64,000 nt of DNA from Pilatotrama ljubarskyi (Eukaryota > Basidiomycota > Agaricomycetes > Polyporales > Polyporaceae). The position numbers and the translations under genes are program-made. The notes below the pieces were generated by a model. That model saw only the letters and a program-made list of their open reading frames with translations. It did not search any database and was not told the origin of the DNA. Positions 1 to 12,286 of this stretch are shown piece by piece. The stretch lies in assembly GCA_022385805.1 (NCBI GenBank), contig MU277718.1:65716-129715 (forward strand), in the 5' to 3' direction. The number at the start of each line of letters is the position of its first letter. Within the stretch, counting starts at the first letter, position 1.

Positions 1-96
1 GCTGCCTGCGCGTCGATGAGAATACCATCTTGCTATGCTATACGCTTGGAATGTTCATCTTCCGGGTAGCAGTCTGCTGACCATACTGCTTATCAG

Positions 97-1931
97 TCAA
101 TCATGCCGCTGCAATTCCTCATTCCCGCCCTGCTACGCGTTGCAAATGCGCCATCATCTCCGTCTACTTCTCAAAACCCCACCTCTCACCCACTCCACTC
201 GCTTCTCAAACCCATCCTCTTGACGTCCCGCGCATCGTCGCAAAAGTATCACACACGCATCTCACAGCTCCTCGCGGAAGAGAACGACCCGGCCGACACA
301 GAGGAAGAATACGTCTGCTATGCCTACCAGAAGGACAAGGTTGCCGGGCCGGACGTGAAGGAGGGTGAAGACGAGTACGAGGCGCAGGAGCGGCTCAAGA
401 ACGCCTGGCTGGAGAGGATGGAGCGGCGAGAGTAGGTCCCCCACGTGTCGACCCCCTCCGAGCGTGCGCGGTCTCTCACACACCCTTGTTGTATATTTGA
501 CAGGGTTCAGATCCAGATCCTCCTCCATTTCCTCCTTCTCACCCTGCCAGGAAATGGCGCTGCCCCGTTGGCGGAGGCGCAGGCAGACGCCGCGAGCCTG
601 CTCCCGCTGCCAGCGCCGCTGTCGCCCTCGAAGTCTAAGAAACGCAAGCGTCGAGGGCGTGAGAAGGAGAAAGAGAAGGAGCGAGCGCCGTCCCCGCAGC
701 CGCCCTCGCAGCCGCTCGAGGAGCGCCTTGAGAGCTACATGGACAAGCTCGCGATGTGGCAGCTCATGCGCTCCGTCGACAGCTCGCTTGGGCTTGGGCC
801 TGGGTACGGGCGCGGCGACTCTGCAGGAAACTCCGCGGGGAATGGTCTGGACAAGGGCAAAGGCAAAGTGAAGGATGACCGCGACTGGATGCAGGCCTTC
901 TGTGAGGACGTCGTCGAACCGCTGTTCGTCTCCGCATTTACCGTCCCGTCCAGCGTGAGATGCCGTTCCATTGACCGTGACTTGTTTTGTGCAGGTTCAA
1001 GGAAAAGCTCCCAGAGCTCTGTGCCCTCTTCCGCTCGAAGCTCTTCCCAGACCCAGCGAACTCGGACTCTGACGCCCTCGACCTCTCCCCGCCCACGTCG
1101 CCTAAGCAGGCGAGCAAGCGCCTCAAGTCTTCCGCCTCTGTAGCATCCTCGGCAGCGACTGCGGGCTCCTCAAAAGCGAAAGACGACGCAGCTCAGCGGG
1201 CGCGCTCACGCTCGCTATCGGTCTCGCTCGAGCAGGAGAAGCGTGAGCGGTCGCGCTCGGTCAGCATCGGGCCCGGAGCCCTGCGCAAGCGCGCGATCGT
1301 GCGGGAGGTCAGCATGTCCACGGTCTTCAAGGGCAAAGAACGTGGGAAGAGCAAGGCCGACCTCGCGGCCGCTCCGTCATTGCCCAGGACGCAAAGCCAA
1401 AGCCAAACCGCGCAAATGCAGCCTCCGGCAACGAAAGGCGCAGGGAAGAATGCCCAAGGAACGGTCCTTGTTGCGGCGACACCCTCGAAGCCGCGCACGA
1501 CCCAATCAGAATCGCAGCGACCTGAAGCGCAGACGCGACTCCCGGCTTTGTTTGCTGGACCTTGCCAGTCACAGCCGCAGTCGCAACCTCAGTCGAGCGT
1601 GGCGCGCGTCGACAGTGTGGACATCAACATTGACGCTGACGATGATGCATTTGCCACGCCCACCAAGGCGCGACGTCGTGTCGCCACAAGGCGAATCGTA
1701 TACGACGTCGACGAGGACGCGGGAGACGAGTGGCAAATCAGCAGCTCGCCGGACGTGCTCCTGCTTGGCGCGCCAGCCTCACAAGAGTGGGGAACACCGA
1801 CGACTGCCACTCCCCCGAAGAGCAGCAGTCCCGGAGACATAGGAGGCTTCACCAGCCCTGACAGGGCGGATTATGCCGGGCGATCGCAGGGACGGATTTT
1901 GGTAGGGGATACGCCGACGAAGGCGCGCTGA
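97..1931 (+). CDS. Sld3-like DNA replication regulator, 5' end missing
   Basis: Three exons are read: 97/103-431, 504-923 and 995-1931. The introns are 72 and 71 bp, and splicing keeps one frame. The first exon holds a helical stretch (LLKPILLTSRASSQKYH). The first junction joins MERRE to VQIQILLHFLLL, and RREVQIQI at that point resembles the end of the conserved Sld3 domain of fungal replication initiators. Sld3 (Treslin counterpart) loads Cdc45 on the MCM helicase at origins in S phase. The C-terminal half is Ser/Arg/Pro-rich and disordered, with a basic patch and many Ser-Pro or Thr-Pro sites (SPPTSP, ATPSKP, GDTPTKAR), as expected for a CDK substrate. The start is not resolved: position 103 is an ATG, but the preceding sequence ends in a plausible acceptor (position 96), so coding sequence may extend left of the window. 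The identification rests on a short motif and the overall architecture. Confidence 0.6.
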
Positions 1932-2350
1932 GCCGCGCGCGTGTGTAGGCTGTTTGGGCTATGTTAGGCATCCGCGCTGACATGGTTGCTGTGTACCATA
2001 CGACGGTGATGTGCTATTTGCTCGCAGGCCCAGTTGAGTTGCGCGGAACCCTTGATATAGGAACTACGTTCATTGCCGCGGGTCACGCGCCGTGCTGAAA
2101 GAAGCAGAGGTCATTGGATCAGGCCTTAGTATGAGAGAATGGCGGCTCGGGTGCTTTGCGCACTGACATTGTCACCGGCGATACCTGAGAAGCTGTGTCG
2201 CTTCCATCTGTATCCCCAAGTTCGCCGGATCCGGGACTTTGACGTGCTTTCATCTCACCATATCGCACCGGTGCCACCCTGCGCTGCTCTTGCCACTAGA
2301 AGCCGCTCATCTTTCATCTCCCGATCGTATATCCAGCGGATCTGCTAGCC
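1932..2350. other. Intergenic, Sld3-like to ankyrin gene
   Basis: This gap lies between two plus-strand genes and must hold the promoter of the ankyrin gene. No further gene, repeat or clear TATA box was recognised. Confidence 0.5.
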
Positions 2351-2928
2351 ATGGCAAGCTGTTCCTGCGTTTTGAGTAGGGATACGTGCTGATCGCAGAT
2401 GTGCAGGCGGATACCAAACCATCGGTAGAGGGCCTCCCACAGGAGACACTCGACTTCGCGCACCGGATGTTCGACGCAGCCCGCGAGAACAATTCTGAGC
2501 TGCTGCTGCAAGCTGTCGATGTCGGCTTACCACCGAATCTAACCAACGCTAAGGGTCCGTCCTTATCGAACCTCATCATAAGGAATGACTGCGCTCACGC
2601 CATACAACCGTGGTATGCAGGCAACACTTTGCTCATGTTGGCCGCGTACAACGGCCACGCCGACCTCGTCAAAGAGCTCCTCGCAAAGGGCGCGGACCCG
2701 AACAGCACCAATGACCAAGGACAATCGCCGCTCGCCGGCGCCGTCTTCAAGGGACATGACGCAGTCGTGCGTGTCCTGATTGAGGGTGGTGCCGATCCAC
2801 GTCTTGGAATCCCCACCGCTATTCAGACGGCACGCATGTTCAAGAAGCACGACCTGCTGACGGTGATGGGCGCAACGGAGGAAGACCTGAAGGAGCCTGT
2901 TCCCTCGATTCCGGGTCCCCCGCACTAG
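2351..2928 (+). CDS. Small ankyrin-repeat protein
   Basis: The supported coding sequence runs from about 2386 to the TAG at 2926-2928. A 66 bp intron (2555-2620) interrupts it; because its length is a multiple of three the frame stays open through it. Removing it joins NLTNAKG to NTLLMLAAYNGH, which restores a standard ankyrin helix pair. Two to three repeats follow (G.T.LMLAAYNGH..LVKELLAKGADPN, then Q.PLAGAVFKGHDAVVRVLIEGGADP), with a short tail ending PSIPGPPH. At about 155-165 aa it resembles small stand-alone ankyrin proteins of fungi, which act as protein-binding adaptors; no partner can be named. The N-terminus is uncertain. An ATG lies at 2351, but reaching the open frame needs a very short intron (about 38-40 bp); otherwise the first in-frame ATG is 2467. 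Confidence 0.75.
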
Positions 2929-3018
2929 GCGAGCGATGTTGACAGAGGGAAGCACACGTTCTGAATGGGCATATCAGTGAACATGAGGATAGGGTGTACA
3001 ATATATGCGGTGTGATGC

Positions 3019-3024
3019 AATAAA
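3019..3024 (+). terminator. AATAAA polyadenylation-like signal
   Basis: A canonical AATAAA lies 90 bp after the stop of the ankyrin gene, in the 134 bp space before the convergent end of the Mon2 gene. Fungal poly(A) signals are loose, so this is only suggestive. Confidence 0.35.
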
Positions 3025-3062
3025 GGCAAGATGGGCATGAATGAAACTCCAGTAAATATCTC

Positions 3063-6000
3063 CTAGCGACCGACGCCAAGCTCCCGTCCTACCTCCCTTA
3101 GGCATTCCTTCACCAGTGTCCTTGCGTCCAGTTCCACCGCATGGCCTTCGCTGGCGACGCCGTTGGCAACATCTGTCCAACTCATGCTGTTCCTAGCATC
3201 GCTGGATGTAGCTTCCTTCGATGAGGTCGCAGTACGAGGCGCGGCAGACATGACCCATGCCGTCGGAGTCCTGCGAGGGATAGAGACAATTTCACACAGA
3301 ACGGGATAGAAATGGAAGAGATGCGCCCTTGTGGAGCGTTTGACTGCATCTGCAATGACCGCAGAGGGCGAAAGCGACCTGTCGAGTTCTGGCAATGGGA
3401 TAGAGCCGTGAGTCATGCGAATGGGTCCCAAGGCTGCATAAAGGCTCACCGGGCTGTTGGACGCAGTGTGTCGATGGAGCATCGGATAACGCCGCCCATA
3501 GTGTGCCGGGCCATAACTTCAGTGCAAGCAGCTTCCGCAGAACGTACAGCAATTCTTCTTCTCGAGCTCTAGAAATCCACTCCATGTCAGCAGGGATATC
3601 CAAGTGTATCCTGGACAAACTCGCCTGGGGAACGGGAGGTTTCCGCGAAGAGACTCATCCGCAACGTAACTGACAAGCGTCATGCGGCAACGTTCCAGCA
3701 GAGATGGTATTGATAGGGCCGCAATTCGTTTCCGCGAGGATATCTGGTCTGTATGTGGATTGGTATGCTCAGAAAGCGGCGCCTAAGCAGACTTCATCGG
3801 TCGCATTGTCTCACCTTGTGAGATATCGGAGCAAATGAGGAACAGTAGATCGAAACACCAGTAAGAGAAACGTTCTCTGGGCAGGAATTGGCCGGAGGCC
3901 GTCGTTCCCATGCCAATGGTGCCGTCACCGAATGTGTCGAAATTGTCAGACTCTTTCAGAGGACGGTCCTCCTCTGCCCTGCCAGACGGCTTCGGAAAGT
4001 CAGGCAGGGAAGATGGTGAGGGTGGGAGGTCGTCGTCACTTTCCCGCAGTCGACTGCCCTGTTGCAGCACGCGGGCTAATTGGGAGACGATATAGTCGGG
4101 TATGGATGGGTCCCCGAGGTACGGCACGACATCAATTTCCAGGGAGGCGATAAGGGAGAGGTCGAAGTTCTCCTCTGCTTCCTGCACGTCCAGAGGGAAA
4201 CGCTCCGCGGCGGAACTTACGCGGGCCGAAGACGTGAGCAGAGTTCTCCGATATGGTTGACTACACTTACCAGTCTGCGAGAATACCGCCGCGGAAAGTT
4301 TCAACGACTTGTCGCCAGATTCCCTCGACACGATCGGTCGGGACGCCTACGATTGCGGGGTGGTCAGTCAGCCTCAGCAAGAAATTCTTCTCGAACGCAC
4401 TATCTTGCAGTTTCCGCACTTGGCAACCACACTCCTTGACGATGCGCAGGAAGCATGTGGTTGCTGTCTTCCACAGCGGCTGATCTTTACCGAACTTCGA
4501 GGGTGCCGGGCATTCATACTTGAGTTTGATGGGGATGGAGTATGCCTACCTCTTGCAAGTCAGGACGAGCTCTCATCATCGCATGAGATCGAACGTACCG
4601 CGAATAGAGCCTCAACGGTGCCATCCGCATAGATAGCTGCATCCTCCTTGAAGCGAAGGAAGAGGTCGACCAGGAGGGGCATAGCCTTCTTCGACAGTGC
4701 GATGTAGGTCACGCCGTTGTGGCCGGCACGAGACGATTTCGTGGTAGTCGATGAAGCGTCAGGGGGCGGCGCGGCCCGGACATCAAAGGCAGCGAGGAAG
4801 GGAAGTGTCGCGTACTCCGACAGGTCACGCAACACGAGGGAGGCAACGCCATGTGCCGATAGTTCGATGCTATCCACAGCTTCCATTACGACGCTCTGTC
4901 CGATGGATTTCATTATATCAGGCACAGCGGCGTAATGAAGAAACCTACCTGAACGGGATTGAGCGCGTCCACATCTGGCCTGAAGTCCGGAGAGTTTGGA
5001 TATGTAAGGACACCTAAAGCTGAGCTTAGGCGCGTAAAAATGGGGCGGTACTGACAATGGACTAACCTTTCAAGACGGTCATCAGGCGCGTTAGACGCTC
5101 CAGCGGCCACTCCTGGTCCTCCAGCCGCCGGCCTACGCTTCGAGTGCATCGTATCACGTCGACGTAGGCCATGAGGCTTTCCTGAGTCATAGCTCTCACG
5201 TCTGAGTTGCCCGCCACAGACGGCTTCCCCGACGGCGACGACGGTCCCTGCTCAAGCACAATGCCGCCCATCTCGTCACACGCTCGCCATACGATCTCCA
5301 ATGCTTCCATTGTGCGGGCCTTGAGCTCTTCGGCCGCAGAACATGACTTGATGGCCTTTTCGAGGCAACGCAAGGCAGCTGTAGTGATCATGCGATTATC
5401 ATGCAGCCACGAGTCCTTGATATGGCCCACGAAGACCTCCCATGCTTTCGTGAAGGAATCGAGCAGCATGATCTTCGTCGTCAAGAAGTCTTGGAAGATA
5501 GAACCAATAGACTGCAGGGCCAGGATCTTGGATTCGTCCCATTGTAAGTCCTGGGTCGACGTCGCCGGCACTGAGTCTTCGTCATGGGGCGCGACAGCGG
5601 AAGCCCGTCGAATTGAAGCGGTGATAGAATCAAGGAGAGGGAAAGTAACCTTCCAGATGCACTCGTCCCAGGTCTCCAAGCTCAAAGTTGCGCCATAGAG
5701 CTGCAGCGTCCGGAACAAAGTCTGTATCGCCCCAACGCGAACCTCGGGCCGTGCGTCCGTGCAGAGACCAAGCATCTCAAGCAAGAGAGACATCCATAGT
5801 GCGCTGTACTCCGGCTCCTTGTCCTCTTCCCTGCGCTTCGCCTGGATAGAATCAGAGACACCCCAGAGAAGACTCTCAGCCGCAGTCAGAGCGATGTTGG
5901 TGTCTGCCTGCCGCCCGAACTGGCCGAGAGTGCTGATGCATAACCGGAGATGCTCAGGCGAGAGTGATGAAAGAGAGTCGCACACAAGGGTGAGCGACTG

Positions 6001-9000
6001 GAAGGCGATCTTCACCAGAGAGGTGAATCCCTTTTCGTTGAGATAGCTGAGGGGCGGCGGGCGGTTTCTCCCCAGTTCCTGTTGCAGGGAAGGTGAAGCC
6101 GCAGGGGTCGCACCTACGGACGGCGCAGGTGCGGACTTGCAGACGCTCCCGAGCATCTCGAAGATTGTCTCCCAGCCGACCACCAGAGTGTGTCCAGACG
6201 ATTGCAAAATTTGGTGGAGGGTCTCCAGACCCATTCTTCGGATCTCAACCGTCGTGCTGCTGCTGGTCGCCGAGTCAGGGATGACCTGCTGAGCGAGGAC
6301 GTCCAGCACTCTCCGTTGGACCTTGGGCTGCAGCTCCCCGGTCGTCGAGATATTCCTAGGGACGACCAATAAAATGTCATCCAGGACACGCGCTGCCTGT
6401 GTGCGGATGGTTGGGGGCGCATGAGAGTGCCGCACGACTGAGAGAAGGTGGCCAGTGATGGGGTCCCATGCGATCTCCGGCGAGCGGTATATGAGACGAT
6501 GTATGTTCAGCATCGCGACACCTCCCAGTTTGCTGATTCCAAAATCTCCAGTGCGCTGCCGAGGCAGTGAGAACCAGAGGATACACGACACAAGACTGCC
6601 TACTCACTAGTGTCCGCGGCAGATGGATGCCGCTCACCCTCCGACGATGCGCTGACGACTCCACGGGCGGGGACAGGCCAGCGCTAGTCGCGAGTTCCTC
6701 TGTCGACTCGTTCTCCGCAACAGTCGATTCTGTTGCATCGGACTGCATCCCGATCATCGCCGCGCTCAGCTTGCACAGCGCCTCCACGAAGTCGTGGAAC
6801 GCATTGTCGTCCAAGTTCTTCGACGCATCGAACAACCGCTGGATCGCATGCTGCAAGCTCTCTGGGTCCAGGTCCGCCAACAGAGGGTGCCTCGGCTGAG
6901 GCGACGTCGGCTGCTGGGTTGATCCGGACGTTGCACTCTGCGAGGCAGGGCCGCTCGTCGAGACACTACGCGAGCCAGGCTGGCTGCCAGTGCCGGGCCC
7001 GATAGTGTTACGCTTGCTCCCCGGCTGCCGCGCGCCCTTCATCGTGAGGACGTAATCGGCATTCTGCAGCGCCTCGAGGATGTCGAACCAGCTTTCGCCG
7101 AGACTGCCCGCGAGGAAGAGCGCACTGGCGACGAGGACCTTTAGGCACGCCATGTTGCGCTCCGACAAACCCGGAGGCTGCGTGTTCCCACCTGGGAGCG
7201 AGACGCCGAAGCTCTCTGAGATCGCGCTCGCTGCAGTGCGGGGTGTGCTGGGCTCGTTCGGCACATACGAGTCGAGGCTCGATACGACACGTGTAGGGAT
7301 AGCCATGCGTGCGAGACTGGTGAAGAATGCGTCCCGCGGGGTAGTGAGGCCGAGCATACCTGAGACGGTGGTCAGAGCCTGGTAGCTCGCAAGCACGTCG
7401 ACGAAGAGCTCATCAGACAAGTTCGTCGAGATGAGGAAAGAGAGTGCTGCGAGGAGCGCAGGCCACCCGCTCTCTACCATGTCATGCACCGTACGTAGGT
7501 GCTTCGTCGTGGGCTCGTCCTGTGGTAGCTTGGACAGGTCGAGCGCGGGTGGGGCGCGAATGACGGGCTCTCCTGCAGACCGGGGTTTCTGTACCATGAG
7601 TGAGTTGTACAGAGGCGCCGTGAAGGTAGCGAAGCCCTCGCAAAGCGACACCAAACATTGCACGCCGAGCAGGTATAGATAGGACTCCGGGATAGGAGGC
7701 GAGTCGGCTTTGTCCAGTTGATCGATGCTGTGTCTCAGGCATCAGCACAATGGCTGCACGGCAAAGAGGGGTACGCACCATTGCAGCTTCATCGCAGAAC
7801 CTTGCACACTCAGACCAGCCTCAGTCGTCATCATGTTGGCGACTCCGGAGACGGTCGCGCTCGCTGCACTGGCAACCATCCCAGCAACGCCTCCGACATC
7901 GAGCCCGTATACGCTCTCGGTACTGGCGCTCGATGGGTGCGTCGAAACGCCCACACCGAACATCTGCTGGCACACGCCAAGCAATTGAGGGCGCTCGGTG
8001 ACCAGCCTCCTGAGGGCCGTGATGAGGGATGTGAACACCTTCGAGCCACCTTCCTCCGCGTCGTACCGGTCCCATACGTTGCGCATAAGCTCTGCGTCGC
8101 TGCATAAACTGTTGAATCGAGTCAGAAAATGCGCTGAACCTCAGTCTCGACACCGCATGGACGACGTACCCACGCATAATCTCCATTGCAAGGACTCGCA
8201 TCCACAAGGGACGTGTGAGGTGGCCTTGCGAACTCTCCGAAGAGTCTGCATCGCTACTCTCCGCACCAATGATTCTGATGAGCAGCATCAAGAAGACCTC
8301 AGACTCTGTCTTCAGTTCCTGCGAGAATTGTTTGAGCAACAAGAAGACCACTCGAGTGCAGCGTAGCGTCAGCGGGAAGTTGGGCCGGTCGGAGAGGGAC
8401 TTGTGCACGAGGGGGCATAAGTGATGCTGAAGCAAGAGCAGAAGCTCGGAATGCTAAGAGGACGGCGCACGTCAGCAGCACCCATACTTGTCTTGATAGC
8501 TGGACATTACCTTGCGGAACAGGTCATGATAGTTTGTCAACACGCTCTCAATGAGTTCTAGTGCGAATGTCTTGCGCAGTGACTCAAGCTTCAGAAAGCG
8601 GGGGTGCTCTGAATTTGCAAGCAGACAGAGGTCCTCGAAGACCGCATAGGCGTCATGTGCGGACGGACCCAGCTTCGCTGTCGCACCGTTCGGCAGTACT
8701 GCCTCGAATTTGTCGCTATTGCTGAGCTCGTCTCGCCGGTCCTCATCAACGACCTTATCCACCACAAACATGACCAACTGTCGTAGCGTCGCCGCTGCAG
8801 TGGACGAAACTACGGCAATGCGCGACTCCTGCAGCCTGAAGCATAGCAGGAGCGCCTAGATTTGGTGTCAACTGACGCGCCGACATAAATAGGATGTCTC
8901 CACGCACATCACCTAGAAGCTGTCCGTGAACTGCGGGAAAGTTTGTGATGAGCGAGAGCAGCGTCTGCAGGATGCGCAGCTGGATGTCGACGCCCTGGTT

Positions 9001-9727
9001 CATGCAGTCGTTCATCGTGCTGATTATGAGAGGGACCGCCGACTGCGGAACGGCCTTGAGAGCGATGAGGCGTTGGAGGGAGCCAAGCGAAATGGCGACC
9101 ACTTTCGCGTTCTTGGTCGCACATCCCATGAACACGGGGCGCAGCAAGTCGTCCGACTGTGGTCCATCTGGGGTGTATTCAGTTAGTCAAAGGCGACAAG
9201 TTTCAATCCACTAGTCGTGTTCCAATATGTGTAAGCCACGCGCTCTATTCCACGGAACTCGGCTGCAAGCAGCGAACGCGCATAGCACCCTAGTGGACAG
9301 CGCAAACTCATGTTCCCGCAAATTCCTCGAACTATAGACACGTCACCTACTGCTCGAGGCATATTGAAGGTAGCCTGAAGAGAGTGGACGCCAAGGCCAG
9401 AAGCGAGTGAACGCATTACGCCAAATTCAACCGCTTTCCTTCCTCGTAGACGATCCTTGCAGCAAGGGAAACATACCTGACGCTAGGTTCGCTGTCGCTT
9501 GCTCGGGCGATGAGCGCAGTATAGCGAGAGACTTCTCTGCTGCCTGTGGAGAGTTGAGTATTGTACACAGCGACTACGCGATGTGGTGGCGAACCTCGCG
9601 GACATCAGGGTGCTTTCTACGAGTCTCACTTGCTAGAGACTGCATACGCGCAATGAGGCATTATTGTAAACTATGGGATGTGTCAAAATACCTGTAGTTC
9701 CGTGACAAGGAACGCTAGGGAACTCAT
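3063..9727 (-). CDS. MON2: Mon2-type endosome/Golgi trafficking protein
   Basis: This is a long multi-exon gene. The first exons were traced base by base: 9727-9692 (MSSLAFLVTELQ), 9639-9595 (SLASETRRKHPDVRE), 9543-9477 (AAEKSLAILRSSPEQ...), then after a 309 bp intron the exon from 9167 (DGPQSDDLLRPVFMGC). Together they form the N-terminal DCB-like domain of Mon2. Further down are HEAT-like helical exons, including VVWE-type repeats near 8.5 kb, LGLTTPRDAFFTSL near 7.3 kb, and at 6.5-5.1 kb the segment GGVAMLNIHRLIYRSPEI and EIRRMGLETLHQILQSSG typical of the Mon2 C-terminal region. The last exon ends ...LREVGRELGVGR, stop at 3063. Mon2 is a scaffold related to large Arf-GEFs but lacking the Sec7 catalytic domain; none was seen here. 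It acts at endosomes and the trans-Golgi with the flippase Neo1 and Dop1. The gene appears intact. Confidence 0.85.
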
Positions 9728-10269
9728 GTTTGCTCCTCGAGTCCCTCGAGCGTGCGTAGGCCGGGACACTGAGGATCGCGGTTATGAGCTTCTGCGCAAC
9801 CTCTTGACTGATTCAGCCCGGTATGCAATCAAAGTCCAGATTGTTATATCTCGTGTTCCCAGAGCCTAGTCGAGTTCAAGCGCAGGCAAGTACGAGTAAA
9901 GAGCGAAGGGGACTCGGACAAGCGGTTGAGGTCACCGTTGTGCAACAGATGCGAGCGCTCCGAGATTTCCGGAGTTGTCATCGTCAGTGACTATGGGCGC
10001 TTGCAGCACCGGCCCTCCTCAGGCTCGACGTGCACAGCGGCTTGGATGGCTCGCAATTTGAGAAAGCCAGAACACACTCACACCATTTTCGCGTTATGTA
10101 GAGCGCGGTATAAACCATCCCCTGCTATCTTTGCTTCAAGATATTTGACCGGGGTAAAACCACTGATAAATGAACAGCTCCCACTCGTTGTGGCGACTAA
10201 ATAGTATGACGACCAGTAGGACATACGGACTCGGAACCGGCAAAACCTTCGACCAGCGACAACCACTTC
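9728..10269. other. Intergenic, upstream of Mon2
   Basis: The Mon2 promoter must lie here. No other gene or repeat was recognised. Confidence 0.5.
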
Positions 10270-10872
10270 TATCGTACACAGCAGCAGAAAACTATGCCCT
10301 CAGATAGAGGTGAGAGCGGTCACCCAATCTCTCAGCCTCTCGTACCCATGCTCGACGTAGACCGCTCCAGCGTATGTGCGAAAAAGACGGTGAGCCTCCT
10401 GTCATGATTTCGTGAGTCGTTGTCACCAGAGCATCTCACGCTCATCATCCGTTTAGGGGGGGGAATGAAACGTACCTCATTGCTTTTCATCAGGTTGATA
10501 TGCGGAGGGCAGCCGATGACCCTCTCCTTCCAGCGGTAAGCCCTCACTGCCTTCTCCATGAACCCGTTGATAGTAGTATTGCACAAGATCTAGGTTAGCC
10601 ATATGTTAGGGTATGTTCTGCATGACGTTGAGAGAGCCGATCTGGGCGGAAAAACGTACGGTCAACTGCGCAGCCCCGACGTTGGGCCACTGCCTGTACA
10701 TGGCGTCCATGTAGGCAAGCCCGGTCATCTTTTGACCTAGTATCTCGAGGCGGCGCCCGTCGCTGAACTTGTTGTCAGGATCCAGCGCGTGATGAGCGGA
10801 CGAAGCCTGCGGATGGACGAAGATCTCCAGTGCAGCCTCCCCGGGCAGCTGTGGAGCAGGAGGGACAACCAT
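10270..10872 (-). CDS. RNase III-like small protein, copy A
   Basis: Three exons: 10872-10660, 10589-10476, 10398-10270; introns 70 and 77 bp; about 151 aa. The order of motifs is PPAPQLPGEAALEIF, then FSDGRRLEILGQKM, then an exon with FMEKAVRAYRW and GCPPHINL, then EAHRLFRTYAGAVYVEHGY. This matches the layout of an RNase III domain: the signature helix resembling RLEFLGD and a closing helix resembling FEALIGAIYLDGG. The acidic residues expected at the D of GD and the E of FEAL are replaced (GQ, FR), so cleavage activity is unlikely. The last codons differ from the other copies: after LRDW the frame runs on to a longer tail ending CCCVR, as if one base had been lost. It is the last gene of the array; the protein's role is unknown. 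Confidence 0.6.
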
Positions 10873-11726
10873 TTCTCGGTCACAGGGTGTGTGGTCGTTT
10901 AGATAGGTGAGTATCTCTAGTACTGCCTTGAGTGTCGCTGTTCCAGGAGGATTGAGGATGGGGTACTCTGGAGGCCAGAAGGTGAGTATATAACCGCCAG
11001 CCGACTGCTCCCCGCAGAGTTCTCCCCTGAGATGTTGGCCTGCAGAGCAGCGTGTGCGTGTGTCATTTATTTGACTTTGATCCTGCAGAACGCAAAGCTG
11101 CTGCCTTCTTTTGTCCTCGGAACTGCGATATCATACCACATTTCGACAGCCGAATGCAAGGACCGCTGGCCAGCAGGTGAGCCACGCCCGATCTCATGGC
11201 TGGAATGACTGCTCCAAGGCGATGGCGCAGGAAAGAAGGCTGCAGAGCGGCATCAACGGAGTGCAGAATCGCTCCAGGCCTTCCTATGCACTGGATTCAT
11301 TCTATATTCGACGGTCGCGCCTGGCTATCCTTAGCTCGAAGTTCAGCGACATTTGCTCCCCCGTACCACTTATTCCATGGGCCTTGATTCTTGCAGACGC
11401 TGGGATTGGCCAGCGCTTCCATGCAAGGGGTACTCGCAATACTGCTAGTGTATACTCGGGGATGGCTTACGCTTCTCGCAGCGACATACTCCAACGTGAT
11501 AACAACCGATGGAGCTGCTACTTATGATAATTCTCCTTACATGATCGGTCTCTACGCCCTATCAATACTTGACATGGCTTGTGCCTGCTCAGCCAGTATT
11601 CTGTATGCACCATTGATGTATGTCATCGTCACGATCTTACATCCTCCGCTGATATGGATCATACGCAGTACATGCAGGAGTCGATTGTTTCCAGATTGTC
11701 CCAACATAGAACCAGTCCAGAGTCCG
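10873..11726. other. Upstream region of copy A
   Basis: The region holds a TATA-like box for copy A and GC-rich motifs with CTGCAG cores (near 11040, 11085 and 11239). No gene was recognised; the open frames here are not supported by any motif. Confidence 0.45.
10986..10993 (-). promoter_or_regulatory. TATA-like box of copy A
   Basis: The minus strand reads GTTATATACT about 115 bp before the ATG at 10872. Copies B, C and D have an equivalent AT-rich box at 112-166 bp in otherwise GC-rich sequence. Confidence 0.45.
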
Positions 11727-12286
11727 TCATACAGGGTCAAGCGCGGCGATCCAGTCTCTCAGCCCTTGGTACCCGTGTTCGACGAATACCGCGCCAGCAA
11801 ACGTCCGGAAGAGTCGATAGGCCTCCTACCCCGCTCCTTCAGTAACTCCTTGCGCCGAGCAGCGACGGCGGGTAGAATTACACGGTACCTGGGGATTATT
11901 CCTATCGAAGCCTTGCGGGTATCCGCGGACGTAGTCCCTCCACCTGTAAGCGTCGACCGTCCTCTCCATGACGCCCCGTATGCGACTGTTGACCAACGTC
12001 TGCTCTGCGATCAGTCGACGTTTCACGATGGCATAGTCGGTGCTCAAGGGGTATAGCAAGAGGTGCGTACCGTGAGCTGCTGTGCGGTCGCTTTGGGCCA
12101 ACGCTTCCCTAGCACGTCCATGTACGCCATTTCCGTCATCGTGGTGCCGAGAACCTCCAGCCGTCGCGCGTCGCTGAACTTGTTATCGTCCTCGAGTGGA
12201 CGGGTCGCAGGTACAGCGTCCGGGTAAACGAAGATCTCGAGGCGCGCCTCACCTGGAAGTGGCGGAGCCGGTGGTATCGCGGCCAT
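11727..12286 (-). CDS. RNase III-like small protein, copy B
   Basis: Exons 12286-12071, 12002-11889 and 11825-11727, with introns of 68 and 63 bp, encode about 142 aa. Exon 1 has PPAPPLPGEARLEIFVYP and FSDARRLEVLGTTM. Exon 2 has VMERTVDAYRW and GYPQGF. Exon 3 reads EAYRLFRTFAGAVFVEHGY and ends RDWIAALDPV. Intron positions and exon lengths (216, 114, 99) are nearly the same as in the sister copies, so the family arose by tandem duplication. The signature Glu (RLE) is kept, but the Asp of LGD is Thr and the Glu of FEA is Arg. It is therefore an RNase III-like fold, probably without nuclease activity. RNA binding or pairing with a partner is possible but not shown. Confidence 0.65.

Noticed and set aside
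9168..9476. A short minus-strand peptide (TSGLKLVAFD) in the long Mon2 intron looks like the start of the MDP-1 gene (TSRLPKLVAFD), as if a gene fragment were trapped there.
   Set aside because: Only about ten codons match, with a gap, and no other part of that gene is present. Chance similarity cannot be excluded.
11391..12056. A 221-codon plus-strand frame opposite RNase III-like copy B.
   Set aside because: It is antisense to a gene with conserved exons and shows no family features.
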